Assembly: GCA_036429605.1 (NCBI GenBank)
Contig: CM071591.1
Location: forward strand, 2,294,001 to 2,358,000
Source: Cladobotryum mycophilum
Lineage: Eukaryota; Ascomycota; Sordariomycetes; Hypocreales; Hypocreaceae
Length of the DNA stretch: 64,000 bases
Direction: 5' to 3'
This document shows positions 23,273 to 34,934 of the stretch, piece by piece (the first letter of the stretch is position 1; every line of letters begins with the position of its first letter). Below the pieces are notes generated by a model. It was not told where the DNA came from and ran no database searches. It saw only the letters and a list, made by a program, of their open reading frames with translations. Made by a program: the position numbers and the translations under genes.

Positions 23273-25323
23273 ATGGCAGACACCGAAGAGCCTCAGTTCA
23301 ACTCTCTTGCCGAGAGAATAGCGGCCTTGAGCAAGCAGAAGAGCTTCAATACTGTTGGTACTGCCGCGGATGGCCCTCGCAAGAGAGCGCCTCCTCCTCC
23401 GCCCCCAGGACGCCCAGCCAGGACACAGACTGCCCCTGTTGTCCCAACGAACGGTTCGACATACCAGACGCCCCCCAAATCCCCCCAAGGACCAACGGGG
23501 TCAGCTCAAATGGACCACCGCCGCTGCCTCGTCGCGACACGCAAACCTCACTCAATGAAGCATCCAAGCAAGAGCAAGGTCGACCTGGACCGCCACCGCT
23601 GCCTTCGCGAACCGCGTCGTTTCAGCCATCTCCAGCGTTGCCACCTCGACGGACATCGACACAGTCCGTTAATACGTTAGGTACCAGGCGAAACTCTGCA
23701 TCTTCTGAAGCATCGATGCGGTCGAGTGTCTCATCTTTGTCGACGACTAAGACTATATCGTCTACTACAAGCTATGGGTCGAATGGATCTACCCAGCGCA
23801 AATTGCCGCCAGTTTGCGATTTAGCCAGCTTGCCCCCTTTGCCTCCCACAAGGCGAGAGTTGGAAGCAAAGGCCAAGGAGGCAGAGGCACAGGAAGCTGC
23901 AGCGAGAGAAACTGCTACCAGGGAGGCTGCCAGGCAAGTTAGGGTTGTGCAGAAGATCGAGCCTGCCGCCCCTGCTAGACCAAATCTTCCTCCTAGGTTG
24001 CCTTCTGGGCCTGCAAAGTCCCAGACGACCACAGCTACAGAAACCGTGGCGCGTACGCAACCAGCAATCATATCCCTGAAAGGAAAGAAACCTTTGGGGT
24101 TGAGTATGCAGCCGACTGAATATGGAGTTGGTCCACGCATACCTGTGAGACCCAAGGTGGATGATGCTCCTCCTCCTGTACCTGTTTCCTCGCGCCCATC
24201 TACCGCACAAATTCAAGCTATCTCAATTCGACCCGCCCCTCGACCACCGGCGCAACTTGGGTGCTTGATCTGTCGAGACTGGAGCGGCCCTGACAATGTG
24301 GCGGCTCAATTCCCTAGGGAGTCACTTCCGAGAAACGATCCTGTCGGCTATCTTGCCCGTGGACTCTGTGACCCGTTCCCATCCTACACTGACAAAGCAC
24401 GGGCTATTTTCACCTGGTTTCATCACAATATTTCCTATGACACGGTGTCGTTCTTTAATAATGACATCAAAGGCCAAACCCCGGAGCAGACTATTTTTAG
24501 CGGCCGAGCGGTTTGTCAAGGCTATGCCGACACTTATGCAGGTATTGCGATTAGAGCTGGTTTAGAATGCGTAGTTGTTTCTGGACACGGCAAGGGTTTT
24601 GGACACAATGCACTGAAGAAGGGTGAAAGGCCACCACCTCCCAAGCCGTCCGGCCATGCTTGGAACGCTGTGAGGATTGATGGTGGCGAATGGAAACTTC
24701 TTGACGCCTGCTGGGGAGCCGGTCACATTTGCACCGCAGCAAACCTCTACAAGAAGGAATTTCACCCAAACGAGTTTACAAGCCCAAATGATGCCCTTGG
24801 TCGCAAACATTTCCCGTCTGACACGAGGTATCAGTTCCGTGACGACGGTAGAGTCATTTCCTGGGAGGAATATTACATTGGCACATCCACGGGCGAATGT
24901 GTCGAAGTTTACGGGAGCGCTCACCCAGAAGGCATATTAGAGGATAGCATACAACCCAAGGAGCGTCAAATTCCCGTATATAGCGGTGAGGTTGTGCGAT
25001 TTCAGTTTTCGAAACTTTGCGAACACTGGACGTCCGAGAAGAATGGCTTGGGTAAAGCACCTTTGCTCCTGCTTCATATCCAGGGCGTTGATGGGAGGAA
25101 AACAGACATGGTGCCCATAGAAACCGATGGCTACTGGCATTGGCTTGATGTTAATGCGCGGGATCTGGGCGCACCGGGACAGTCCGTTTATATTGCCCAA
25201 CTGTCATCCTTTGATGGGAAGGATGGACAAGCCCTAAGGGCTGTGACTGCAAAGGAATTCTGCTCTCAGTATGGAAGAGTTGGAATGGCCTTTTCCTATC
25301 TGGCGAAATGGGACTTGGTATGA
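23273..25323 (+). CDS. Transglutaminase-fold protein, Cyk3-like, with a frame break
   Basis: Starts at ATG 23273 (MADTEEPQFNSLAERIAAL) with a proline-rich N-terminal third rich in PPPLP motifs, which would be ligands for SH3 or WW domains. The C-terminal half is a transglutaminase/protease-like fold: GRAVCQGYADTYAGIA (Cys), KPSGHAWNAVRID (His) and WKLLDACWG (Asp) form an intact triad at about residues 415, 462 and 478. This domain occurs in fungal cytokinesis protein Cyk3 and animal kyphoscoliosis peptidase; unlike yeast Cyk3, no SH3 domain is visible, so I give no symbol. The frame shifts by one near two C6 runs (23471-23476, 23481-23486); one extra C restores a continuous PPPLPRRD-type proline-rich segment and about 683 residues. 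No GT-AG intron solves it. Role in septation is inference. Confidence 0.8.
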
Positions 25324-26526
25324 TGCAGGTGGGTGGCATGGTGTAATCTGCATTCCGTTGGCGTTGATGCACAAGGCAAGGCACGCATGCATAGCATCTG
25401 GGCGTATAAAGTGATATGGATATTGGATGCTGTTATGGGACATATAGACAAAAGGCATGATTTGGGATAATTAATAGGCGGAGGGGATGAGTGAAATGGT
25501 CTGGGCATTTGGTAATATGGTAGCTGATCTCGTTATCTTGAGGATTTTCGGGTCTAACAGGGCTTGTGCTGTTATCAAGACTACTGTAGTATTGTGAGTC
25601 CAAAAAGAGGATATCGGATTCTTTGCAAAGGATGGCGGCAGTGCAATGGGGCGTATATGCTGACGAGGGATCATTTCGCTACTGATTTTGCGCTATAGAT
25701 GTGATTTTAAATGTAGAAATCCAAAAGATGACTGTTATGCTACCTGTGTCCTCTCACAACAAACAAAGTAGAAAAATCTTGGAACCGCGGATCTGGAAGA
25801 TAGGTCGTCTATATGTAGATATCGAATAAATGGATCCACGACTGGCTGCCATGTGAAAATCCATCAAATATCCATTCAAAGTTGAAACCCCTGGACCCCT
25901 GAAGAAAACGGTTCTGCTTGGCGCTTTAGTGCCTGCATGATGGCGGCCTTCAGTGGGTTGCCGTTGGGGTTGCCAGTGGGCTGTTAGTGGATGTGTCAGT
26001 GGACGTTGGGGGGATCCACATGCCCCGTGCGCCACGAGCAGTGGACCCCCGATGACGAAACACCAATCCACCCTCCCAATCCATCCAATCCATTTCTAAT
26101 AATTGACGTGGCATAATTAAAAAAAGTTGCATACAAAGAGTCCGATCGATCTGACATCTGCAACCGTCATCTGCTTCTGCCTCTGCTTCTGCCTCACGAA
26201 CACGAGGGGAGGGACACACGCATTGCGACATTGTTATTGCGTATCCGACGTCTTTTATGAAATGGACGAGACATTATAGAAAAGTCAAGATAACTCTCTA
26301 CACGTCTCTGCGCAAACCGATCGCATAATCAACGTCTCTCCTTTCCGATACTCTGCGCACCGCATATTCGCTTCAGAATGCGACCGAGGCTATCATTCGA
26401 TTCCTAGCCCGCCTACGCTCACTCAATTACCCGCCTGTCCGCTGCCAGTACCCCTCGAGCGAATAACCTGCGATTACTTTCTCCCCGTACTCGAAAAAAA
26501 AATCGAACTTGTCCCAAACTCTCGCA
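25324..26526. other. Intergenic region upstream of ALG7
   Basis: 1.2 kb between two plus-strand genes: 3' region of the transglutaminase-fold gene and promoter/leader of ALG7. It includes a run of related TCTGCCTCTGCTTCTGCC units (26170-26192). No gene is visible. Confidence 0.55.
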
Positions 26527-28051
26527 ATGTCACCCTCGCCTTCTTCCTCCGCGGCGAGGACCTCGCTCTCCCGTAACGAAACCCTCAGTCTCCTGACCCT
26601 ATCCGGCGCATCCCTCGCGGTCCTCGCCAACACCTTCCATGGCGACGGCGAGCCCCTCATCGCTTCGCTCGCCCTCTCGGTCGCCGCATTCTCGCTCTGC
26701 TATGCCATGATCCGCTGGCTGGGCCCGACCTTTATGAAGGCGGGTTTTCGGGGCCGCGACCTGAGCAAGATCAACAGCGTGGAGATCCCCGAGTGCATGG
26801 GCGCTGTTTGCGCCGCCGTCTATCTTCTTACGGTCATTGTCTTCATCCCGTTCCCGTTCTACAAGGATATCGTTGCGGCGACGAGCGGTGGTGGAAACAG
26901 AGACGTGGTGGTGGAGATTCAGCATCCTAACCAGGGGCGGTTCTTGCATCGTTTCCCGCATAACAAGGTGAGTAGAGTAGAGCACCAATAAAAGAATGGG
27001 GGGATGGGATTAAGACCCAGTGTGGTCTGTAAACTGCCAGTTGAAGACTTGCTAACTCCGTCTTTGCTTATAGCTCGCTTCCTATCTGGGCGCCATCATT
27101 TCTCTCCAGACCATTGCCCTCCTCGGCATCGGCGACGATCTGTTCGACATTCGCTGGCGACACAAGTGGTGGATCCCCGGCCTGGCCTCCATACCCATCC
27201 TGGTCGTCTACTTTGTCGATTTCGACGTCACCTCCATTGTCATCCCCGTGCAGCTTCAGCCCTACCTCGGCGAACTCTTTGACCTTGGCGTTCTGTATTA
27301 CGTCTATATGGCTTGTGTGGCCATGTTCTGCCCCCAGAGCATCAACATGCTGGCGGGCATCAACGGCATTGAAGTCTCCCAGTGCATCGTCGTCGCAGTA
27401 TTGATTGCCTTTAACGATTGTCTCTACCTCTTGACGCCGTATCCCCATCCTGCCACCGATTCCCATCTGTTCTCTCTCTACCTCCTCCTCCCCTGGATTG
27501 GCGTCTCCTGCGCTCTACTCTACCACAACTGGTATCCCGCAAAGGTCTTTGTCGGGGATACGTACTGCTACTTCTCTGGCATGGTGTTCGCCGTCGTCGG
27601 TATCCTCGGCCACTTTTCCAAAACCCTCGGTCTGCTGCTCGTCCCCCAGCTCTTCAACTTTCTCTACTCCTGCCCCCAGATTTTTGGCCTCGTCCCCTGT
27701 CCGCGCCACCGTCTTCCCAAATTCAACGCCCGCTCCGGCCTCCTCGAACCATCCGTCACACCCTGGTCCCCCGAGCGACAGCCCCACCCGCTCGTTGCCC
27801 AGGGCCTGCTCCTCCTGGACAAGTTCAAGCTCCTCAAGGTCACCACGGACGACAAGGGCCGCTTCGTCGAGACCAGCAACTTTACCATTCTGAATCTTTG
27901 GCTTGTGTGGCGCGGCCCGCTGAGGGAAGACCGCCTAGCTTGGGAGATAACTTTGCTCCAGCTTGGCGTAGGCATGTTTGGCCTGTTTGTCAGGCACAAG
28001 CTCGCCCTCTTGGTCTTTAAGGAAGACAACTGGGGCACCATGCAGCGTTGA
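26527..28051 (+). CDS. ALG7: UDP-GlcNAc:dolichyl-phosphate GlcNAc-1-P transferase
   Basis: First committed enzyme of N-glycan assembly: transfers GlcNAc-1-phosphate from UDP-GlcNAc to dolichyl phosphate on the ER membrane; the family target of tunicamycin. Two exons, 26527-26967 and 27074-28051, with a 106-bp intron (GTGAGT...TTATAG, phase 0), give 472 residues, the normal size. Multi-pass membrane protein. Family motifs: GIGDDLFDIRWRHKWW (the DDxxD-like Mg2+/substrate motif with the RWRHK loop), VAVLIAFNDCLYL, and YHNWYPAKVFVGDTYCYFSG (the NxxPAxVFVGDT signature). The start is the first ATG in a CAATG context; upstream in-frame sequence has only non-ATG codons. It is convergent with the SET-domain gene. 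Confidence 0.95.
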
Positions 28052-29352
28052 GAGAGAAAAACCCCTATCCATCCATCCCTCCATTCATCCCAATGGAACT
28101 GGAAAGGGGATGTGATTTTTGTATGATATATTGTAATGAATGAGTACAGAAAAGAAAAAGAAAAACGATAGAGTTATATGGCCGTTTGCCAGATCAAATC
28201 TTCAACTTTGTACATAGTCTAGCTCCGCATGATAAAATAAAAGAGAGTTTCAAATCCATTCCCTTGTTTTATGTCTAGTACTGAACTTGATTGTTGTACA
28301 ACTTTTCTTCTGATAACAACACCCAAGTTCCAATAAGTTACATCATCACACAGGGGGACCATACTTGGAACCAAGTGAGACTACATAAAAGAACAAGGAT
28401 AAGAAATAGAGTAGAAGAAGCGTCTTCCTAATTCCCTTCTTATACTATCCTTTCAAGTCCCATCACCTGAAAAGAAAAGGGGGGGGGCAAATCACCCACA
28501 TATCTTAACATCCCCTACCCCTTCTCTTCATGTTCTCGTCACTTTTCACCCAACATAAGCTCATATATATAATCTTTTTAACAAATTTCTTTCTTTGTCG
28601 CTTCAATAAAAATAAAAGCATACATAATCTTCGCTGAAAGGGTTGGATATCAACATCCATTATTCCACATTTCATCATCTCAAAAGACCCAAAACCCTCC
28701 CTCCGCCAAAAAAAGAAAAAAGAGAAAAAAGAGAAAAAAGCCGGAACCGAGAGCTCAAAGGCGCGCACCTTTATAAATGCCTTTGCTGAGAGAGTCACCG
28801 CTCCCTCCTGTCCCCCTTGCTCCAAATCCCTTGAACCAGTTAAATACCGTATGGCTAAAAGTACATGAAAAACCCAAATAGAATATTGCCTCGGTTAGAA
28901 AGTCAATCACGTCCCACAATTGCGCCCCTCTTAAGCTCCTTCTTAAGCCTCCTTATCCTGGTATCCTTGAACCCTAAACCGGAGGTTATAGAATCATGAG
29001 GGGCAGCTCGTCTTTCATCCTGGACCGAGGCGAGAAAACACAGAAAACGTTCATCGCTACAGGGACTCGTACATAGACTCAACCAAACGAATCTTCCGCA
29101 TCAACCCGTCCCTGAGTGGCCCTGCCAGCACCGAAGCCGCCGCCCAATTCCTGTCTGCCCTCTTTCCCCCTAACGCCGAGAACACTGGTGTCATCCGATA
29201 TACCCGTCGCTTTTGTATAAGAATTTCAAAAAAACTCCAACCTTTTTTTAATTGTCCAGCCATATTTCCCCTGACGCTAGACAGAGAGATGAAAGCGAGT
29301 GTGGAATCGTGCTGACAATAAAAACTTAAACATACAAACGTCCCCTACACGG
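28052..29352. other. Intergenic region, convergent ALG7 / SET3
   Basis: 1.3 kb, AT-rich with A/AAG runs (for example 28145-28170, 28700-28740). It probably holds both 3' untranslated regions. A 68-codon open frame on minus at 29057-29263 was considered and not accepted. Confidence 0.55.
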
Positions 29353-32127
29353 TTATAAATGCCCATTTGTTGGTGCTGTTGTTGTCAAGGGAGAAGGAAC
29401 TTCATCTATCTTGTCCACTGTTGCTGGTTCTGTCGTGATCTCAATCTTGATATCCTCCGATCCTGCGAGGCTTGATTTAACTGGATTGGAACCCAATGTT
29501 GTTTTGGTGGCTGCTTTGTTCAACCGGCTCTTTGTGTAATCACTGAGACTGAGTTTCTTCTTGATCGGGCTAGGGTTTGCTACAGCCCCATTGACCACTG
29601 AAGAAAAGGGGCTTGGTAGGCCGTTGGATAGTGCCGAAGTTGCGACTGAACTAGTGGCCGACAGAGGTGTTGTTGCAACTGAACCTGCTGCCCCTGAAGG
29701 ATCCAACAGTGGCATGGTGGGAGTTTCTACCCGAAGATCCGGTGTCTTTGTCTTGGCGGAACTAGATGCCGCTGCCTTTTCAGTGGCAGGTTTCTCGGTT
29801 GCAGATATCGGTGGATCTGCAGGAGAATTTTCGGGAATCGGTACATCTTCAGCAGGAGAGAAAGGCGATGGCGCTTCGTCAACTGGTTTCAATGCGTTGG
29901 AGTTCTCTTCAGCAACAGGAGAATCAACTTCCATGACATTTCCACTCGACGCTTGCGAAGAAATGGATAGTCTTTTGCGATCTTCCTCTGCGCGTACCTT
30001 GTGCCGATTATTGAGAAGTCTTTTGGACAAGGGGATGATTCGTTTCTTAGGGCAATGCGCTTTCGAAGGCTCGCTGAACCATTCCCCTTCCACAGGATCT
30101 GTTTGAACACCAACATCACAATAAACCGGTCGCGGACTTGCCGAAGGTTGTCGAGACCGACTCGCTGATGACTCTTGCCCTGTTGATGATGATGATGACT
30201 TGGCCTGATTTCCAAGATTCGGCGATCGTGAACTAGCCGGCGAACCAGATTTGCTCCTAGAAGTACCGGCGTCGACATAAGTCCCAGGCGCCAAGGCCGA
30301 CCCGTTACGAGACTTGGATTTCGAAGACGTTGATGTGGTTGTTCCATCTGATACCCGCTTCTTCTTCTTTGGTGGTTGTTGTTGTTCCATACGACGGAAC
30401 GAATCCTCAACCATGGCCACTTTTCTCTTGTCTCGATCAGTTGGTTGTGTTAATATTCCCAACTGATCGAACGAGCCTTGGCGTAGTGGCGTGCGGTCTC
30501 TGCTTGGCGGTTTACTTCGCGATGAAGCATTGTCGTCTTTGCCGTCTCTTTCACCATGATCATCAACATGACCTTCACTAGCGGCGCGACTGTTGGTGGC
30601 ATGACCAGTGCTGGTAGGTGAAATGGTATGCGTTCTTGATTTTCGTTGCTTCCTCTTGACATTACGGGGTTGGTTCTTGCCAAAAAGATAGTGTCTATGG
30701 AAGCGTGCGAATGCGCAATTGTTGTCCAAATCACATGCGCAGCCACCGTATTCCGACAAGATTCGATCAACCCAATTAGAGATGGCCATGTACTCTGATT
30801 CTTCCAGGTCGAATTCATCATGCACTGCACAGTCATCGTCGCTTAGGCCTAAAAGATGTAGCCATCGTGCTCGCACGCTCTTCTCTAACCTAAAGTCCCA
30901 AGGTAGAGTGATTTGCTCATGGGCCGAAATGTATCGATCGCTCACTAGCCAGAAGTGGTACTCAGACCCGTCAGTGAGGTATGTGTCGAGTTGTGCATTT
31001 GGTTTGCAGCTTCTTCGAACATAACGAGCCAAGGAGCCTTCTCTCCTCGTGTCAATATATAGAGGCAAGGCAGGATGGAAGAAGACAAAAGGAAGCGGCG
31101 ATGAGAGGTCTGCCCAAAGATTGTCTGTATCAGTACAGTAGTCTTTCTGGAAGCCTATCGCACCGTTCAATTCAATGAGAGGCATGTCCTTCTCAATTGG
31201 CGAGGTTGATTTGATGAAGCGCCACCGCAACGTCCGGTCATCTTCAATGGATCGCGTCGCATCCTCGACCTCGAGCTTTGGCAGGTTCTCATATACATTA
31301 GGTGGTTCCTCTTGGAATACCTCAGAATAGGTTCGGCCAGCCTCTGACTTCATGGCGCTAGGGTCCCTCAGCCACTGAGACAGTGCTGTGGGGATTGCAA
31401 GGCTAGTAAAGGCATTGTTGTGGACGTCGGGTACATCAAGTTCGTTGTAGAGAGCGCAGAATCCATCAGAGTAGTGATGAATTTGGAAATCGTCGGGTAG
31501 ATCTGGGGGTGTGGTAGCAGGACTGGGGGGATGCGTGGGATTCGAACGCGCATTACCATATGATGGGCTTCGTTTCGGAGGCTGCGAGCTAACAGAGAGT
31601 GAAGGCCGATGTGAAGTTTTCGATTTTTTAGAGGGATGATGATGGTCGGTAGAATTTCCATGTTTGCCACCGTCTACGGGGCCATGGTGTCCATTGACAT
31701 GGACGTCGGAAGGCTTTGATTTCTTCTTGTGGCTCTTGGAGGGAGGTCGCTTCGCCTTCTTATCGGTGGGTTCAGTCTCTAGTATTGAGTGCTTTAGTTG
31801 GAGGGTTCGTTCGATGGCTTTTTGTCGATTCAAGGGGCGAGGTTTGCACTCTGCGCAGGAGTGAGCAAAGTCCTCACGTATGGCTTCCTCCCTATTGTCA
31901 GGGTAGAAGCAGTCGATGTGTTGCCACGTATCGCATGTCTCGCAATAGATGGTGTTCCCGTCGTCGTCAGAGAAGTTACAGATACACTTGATTGTGTACG
32001 GCTCCTCCTCTGTCGCCTCGACCTTGTGGGTGACATGGTCGTGAATGGTCGAACCCACGGGCGCGGCGTGGTTTGCCTGACTGGAAACCGCGGCTTGTGT
32101 CGACAGTTGCACCGGCTTTTCTGTCAT
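29353..32127 (-). CDS. SET3: PHD-finger and SET-domain protein, Set3 type
   Basis: Single exon, 924 residues from the first ATG (MTEKPVQLST). A PHD finger with complete ligands Cys48, Cys50, Cys62, Cys65, His70, Cys73, Cys91, Cys94 (core YCETCDTWQHIDCFY). A SET domain lies at about 300-412, with RRSCKPNAQL in place of the NHSCxPN core and PWDFRL near its end. Yeast Set3 and relatives (Set4, animal MLL5) share this order and lack methyltransferase activity; Set3 is the scaffold of the Set3C histone deacetylase complex, binding H3K4 methyl marks through the PHD finger. The rest is Ser/Lys/Pro-rich and disordered with basic patches (KKSKPS, PPKKKKRVSD), likely nuclear localisation signals. The open frame extends upstream without an ATG and is probably leader. 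Set3C membership is inferred from the architecture. Confidence 0.87.
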   Translation of the reverse strand: MTEKPVQLSTQAAVSSQANHAAPVGSTIHDHVTHKVEATEEEPYTIKCICNFSDDDGNTIYCETCDTWQHIDCFYPDNREEAIREDFAHSCAECKPRPLNRQKAIERTLQLKHSILETEPTDKKAKRPPSKSHKKKSKPSDVHVNGHHGPVDGGKHGNSTDHHHPSKKSKTSHRPSLSVSSQPPKRSPSYGNARSNPTHPPSPATTPPDLPDDFQIHHYSDGFCALYNELDVPDVHNNAFTSLAIPTALSQWLRDPSAMKSEAGRTYSEVFQEEPPNVYENLPKLEVEDATRSIEDDRTLRWRFIKSTSPIEKDMPLIELNGAIGFQKDYCTDTDNLWADLSSPLPFVFFHPALPLYIDTRREGSLARYVRRSCKPNAQLDTYLTDGSEYHFWLVSDRYISAHEQITLPWDFRLEKSVRARWLHLLGLSDDDCAVHDEFDLEESEYMAISNWVDRILSEYGGCACDLDNNCAFARFHRHYLFGKNQPRNVKRKQRKSRTHTISPTSTGHATNSRAASEGHVDDHGERDGKDDNASSRSKPPSRDRTPLRQGSFDQLGILTQPTDRDKRKVAMVEDSFRRMEQQQPPKKKKRVSDGTTTSTSSKSKSRNGSALAPGTYVDAGTSRSKSGSPASSRSPNLGNQAKSSSSSTGQESSASRSRQPSASPRPVYCDVGVQTDPVEGEWFSEPSKAHCPKKRIIPLSKRLLNNRHKVRAEEDRKRLSISSQASSGNVMEVDSPVAEENSNALKPVDEAPSPFSPAEDVPIPENSPADPPISATEKPATEKAAASSSAKTKTPDLRVETPTMPLLDPSGAAGSVATTPLSATSSVATSALSNGLPSPFSSVVNGAVANPSPIKKKLSLSDYTKSRLNKAATKTTLGSNPVKSSLAGSEDIKIEITTEPATVDKIDEVPSPLTTTAPTNGHL

Positions 32128-32896
32128 AGTCCAAGAGGACCACACGAGGCAGTCGACGTCGCAGAGTGTGCGTGGATTGATTATTGTCGCGATCTGGGGA
32201 GCATGACGGCGCCTAGTAAGACGCGCGCCAGGGAGCTCGCTTGGATATAGAGACGGCACTCGTCGCAATCAACCGTGTCATGCGTCGAGATGCTATCGCC
32301 ACGCTTGGGTAGTCGACAACTCCCTGAGGGTCGAGGGCAGGACTCGAGGATCGTGAAAGGTGGCCGGAAGGGTGGACGACTAGCCAGAAGGCGTGAGTAA
32401 AAATCGCAGAGACGAGACGAGCCTGGCGAGTTCGACAAGCAAGAATACAATATAATCGCACGCGTCGAGGCAAAAGAACAGACACGACAGGATATGAAGA
32501 GATTCTTGCAGAAATCGGAGGAATCGAACAGGACAGATTGGAGGCGCTGGTGTTGTGGCCAGGAGTCGAGCGCGGGTGGGTGGTCGAAGGAGGTGGGATG
32601 GAAAAGGTCAAAAAAGGAGGAGAAGAAAAAAGAACTAGTGTGATTCTCCGAAGTGACAGCCTTGAGAAAAGACGAGAGGGCTGAAAGATGGTATCGACGG
32701 TAAGGATAGGTATCGAGAGGAAGAGAGCGGATCGTGAAGAATGGCACGAAGAGTGTGAATGGGGAGGAGGAGGAGCGAGGATGGGGAGGAGCGATAGGAA
32801 GTGAACCCGGGTGTGTGTGTCTTTGCTTTGGAACCACCAGAGGCTGCTGGGCCAGCACCAAACCAGCATCAAGCACCAGCAGCGGCGCGAAAGCGA

Positions 32897-32971
32897 GGAC
32901 TGGACTGGACCGGACAGACAGGACAGGACAGGATAGGATAGGACAAGACAGACAGAGAGAGACAAGAGAAA
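32897..32971. repeat. GGACT/GGACA/GGATA pentamer array
   Basis: About ten imperfect GGAYN pentamers in a row (GGACT, GGACC, GGACA, GGATA variants) trailing into GACAG units, about 770 bp upstream of the SET3 start codon. Confidence 0.8.
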
Positions 32972-33798
32972 CGAGTGCAGCGCAGCAGCGGAGGCACCGT
33001 TTGGGAAAGGTACGTACCTTTTTTTTGTGACTCGACCCTCTATTTGCCCTCTAACCTCTAACCGTCCAGGCTCTGTGGCTCTGTGGTGGTAGTACCCTCT
33101 TCAGGTCATCTCAGCCAAGGGGACCCCCTCCCCCATCCTCAGGGCTCTAAAGGGCCACAGAGGCACCAACCCAGAGGGGACCATGCGCATCACATCCATC
33201 GCATGCCAATGTCATGCAATTAGAAGACGCTCGCTGCGGCCGGGACTCGAAAGGCAACACCCATACAAGTAGCAGCGCCGTCCACGCAGCGAAACAAACA
33301 AAGCAGGAGGATAGGTGCTCAGAGAGAAAAAATAAAGAGGCAAAGGGAACCGGCGCTAAACCCAACCTCGAATGGGCGGTGGGATAGGGACGTCTTAGTG
33401 TGTGTCCAAGGTCCAACCATGCACTGAGGGGGGGCCGTGGTGGGCGTATGTACAATAATCTAATGGGTGTAGGGGATGGGAGGAGGAGGGGGCGACGACT
33501 CGGATGGGCTGGCTGGCTGGGCTGTACTGTATGTGTGTAGTAGACAGACGAGACAGAGACTCGCACATAGTACATCGTACTTGTATGGAAAGAGGTGGAT
33601 GCCTGAGGCGTCAGCACAGTGTCTCTCTCGTCCGTTTCTGCAGGCGAGGCGGAGCTGATGGATGGATTTGATGAGGAAGAGGAGAAGAAGAGGAGAAGGA
33701 TAGAGTGGTGAGGAGAAAGAAGAGAAGGCAGCAGCAGACTGCAGGAATCTAGAGCTTCATTGTGGACAATGTTTTTTGCTGTAAATATTTTTTTTTTT

Positions 33799-33822
33799 GG
33801 CTGGCTGGCTGGCTGGCTGGCT
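33799..33822. repeat. (GGCT)6 tetranucleotide repeat
   Basis: Six perfect GGCT units directly after a T-rich run, in the gene-free region. Confidence 0.9.
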
Positions 33823-34903
33823 TGCGTATGTGCGATCCATGGGGTTGGCGTGCGTTGCGTCTGTAAGTGATGTATGTATGTGTTCTGCACACAGTTAAGA
33901 ATTTTTGTTTTTTTGGCGAGCTATTTTTTCTCGAAGCCGTGAAACTTTGGAAGAAACAGAAAAGCGCAGGGGTTCTGTTCTCTCATCTTGGCTGCCCAGC
34001 ATTCTCTCGTGGAAGCGGCTCAGATGTCACGACCCGGAGATGGGCGAGGGGTCCTGCAGCATCCAGCCGCATTTGTCGAGGACGGCAGCGAAAAGAGAGT
34101 GAGCAAAAAAGAGTTGCGATTCTTGGACCATCATAACCGCCTTTCCCTTGCAAGTACATACATGCTTGGCGGGATGAGACGGAAGACGAGGGACAACAAA
34201 AAGGGCACCAACGAGCGGGCAAGGTCAAGGGCTCTGCTCTGTTCTGCTCTGTTCTGTTCTGTTTGTGATGAGATGCAACCTCATTCTCGAGCTTATTGAG
34301 CGACGGGCCAAAGTTACTCTGCACTGGGTGGCGCCAGCACGCCAACAGGCCAGTAAAAGTGCTTGGTAGGTGGCCCCCCCCCAAAACACGCCGGCGCAGC
34401 GAGACTCGAGTAGCCCAGCCAGCCCATTCAACATTCAACTCTGTTGGCCACTAAAAGTTGGTACGTAAAGTCGAGGTGGGCCCACAGTGTTTTGCACAGC
34501 CAACAGCAGCTTGGCAGTACTGTGAGGTCTCCAATGTAATGTTATTGTTAGACAGCAGCAGCATGAGCAGCATGGGCAACTGGAGGTTTGGGTGGTCAGA
34601 ATTTCGGGCTTGCGCGTTCCTCTTGCTAAGGCTAATAATGGGGAGCGAAAATAACTGGACACACACAAAACCAGGTTGACACCGAACTTGAAACGTTGAT
34701 ACTCTTAAGTTGGGCCAAGTAAGATTGCGACAAGGTAAGTAGCCTCTATTATGGTGCATCGCGCAGCCTCGTACTCGGTCCATTTCAACATCCATAGGTA
34801 AAGCTGAAGCCGGAAGAAACCCATTTTCAGAGTCGCAGGGCTGCCGTCTCCCCAACATTCATTCCACCAACTGTGCAACTCTCACTGGCAAAGTCTATTC
34901 CCC

Positions 34904-34934
34904 CATCATCATCATCATCATCGTCATCATCATC
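34904..34934. repeat. (CAT)n trinucleotide repeat
   Basis: About ten CAT units with one GTC interruption, in the gene-free region. Confidence 0.85.

Noticed and set aside
29057..29263. 68-codon open frame on minus just 3' of SET3
   Set aside because: Reasonable amino acid mix but no recognised homologue, and it lies in the likely 3' untranslated region; not enough support.
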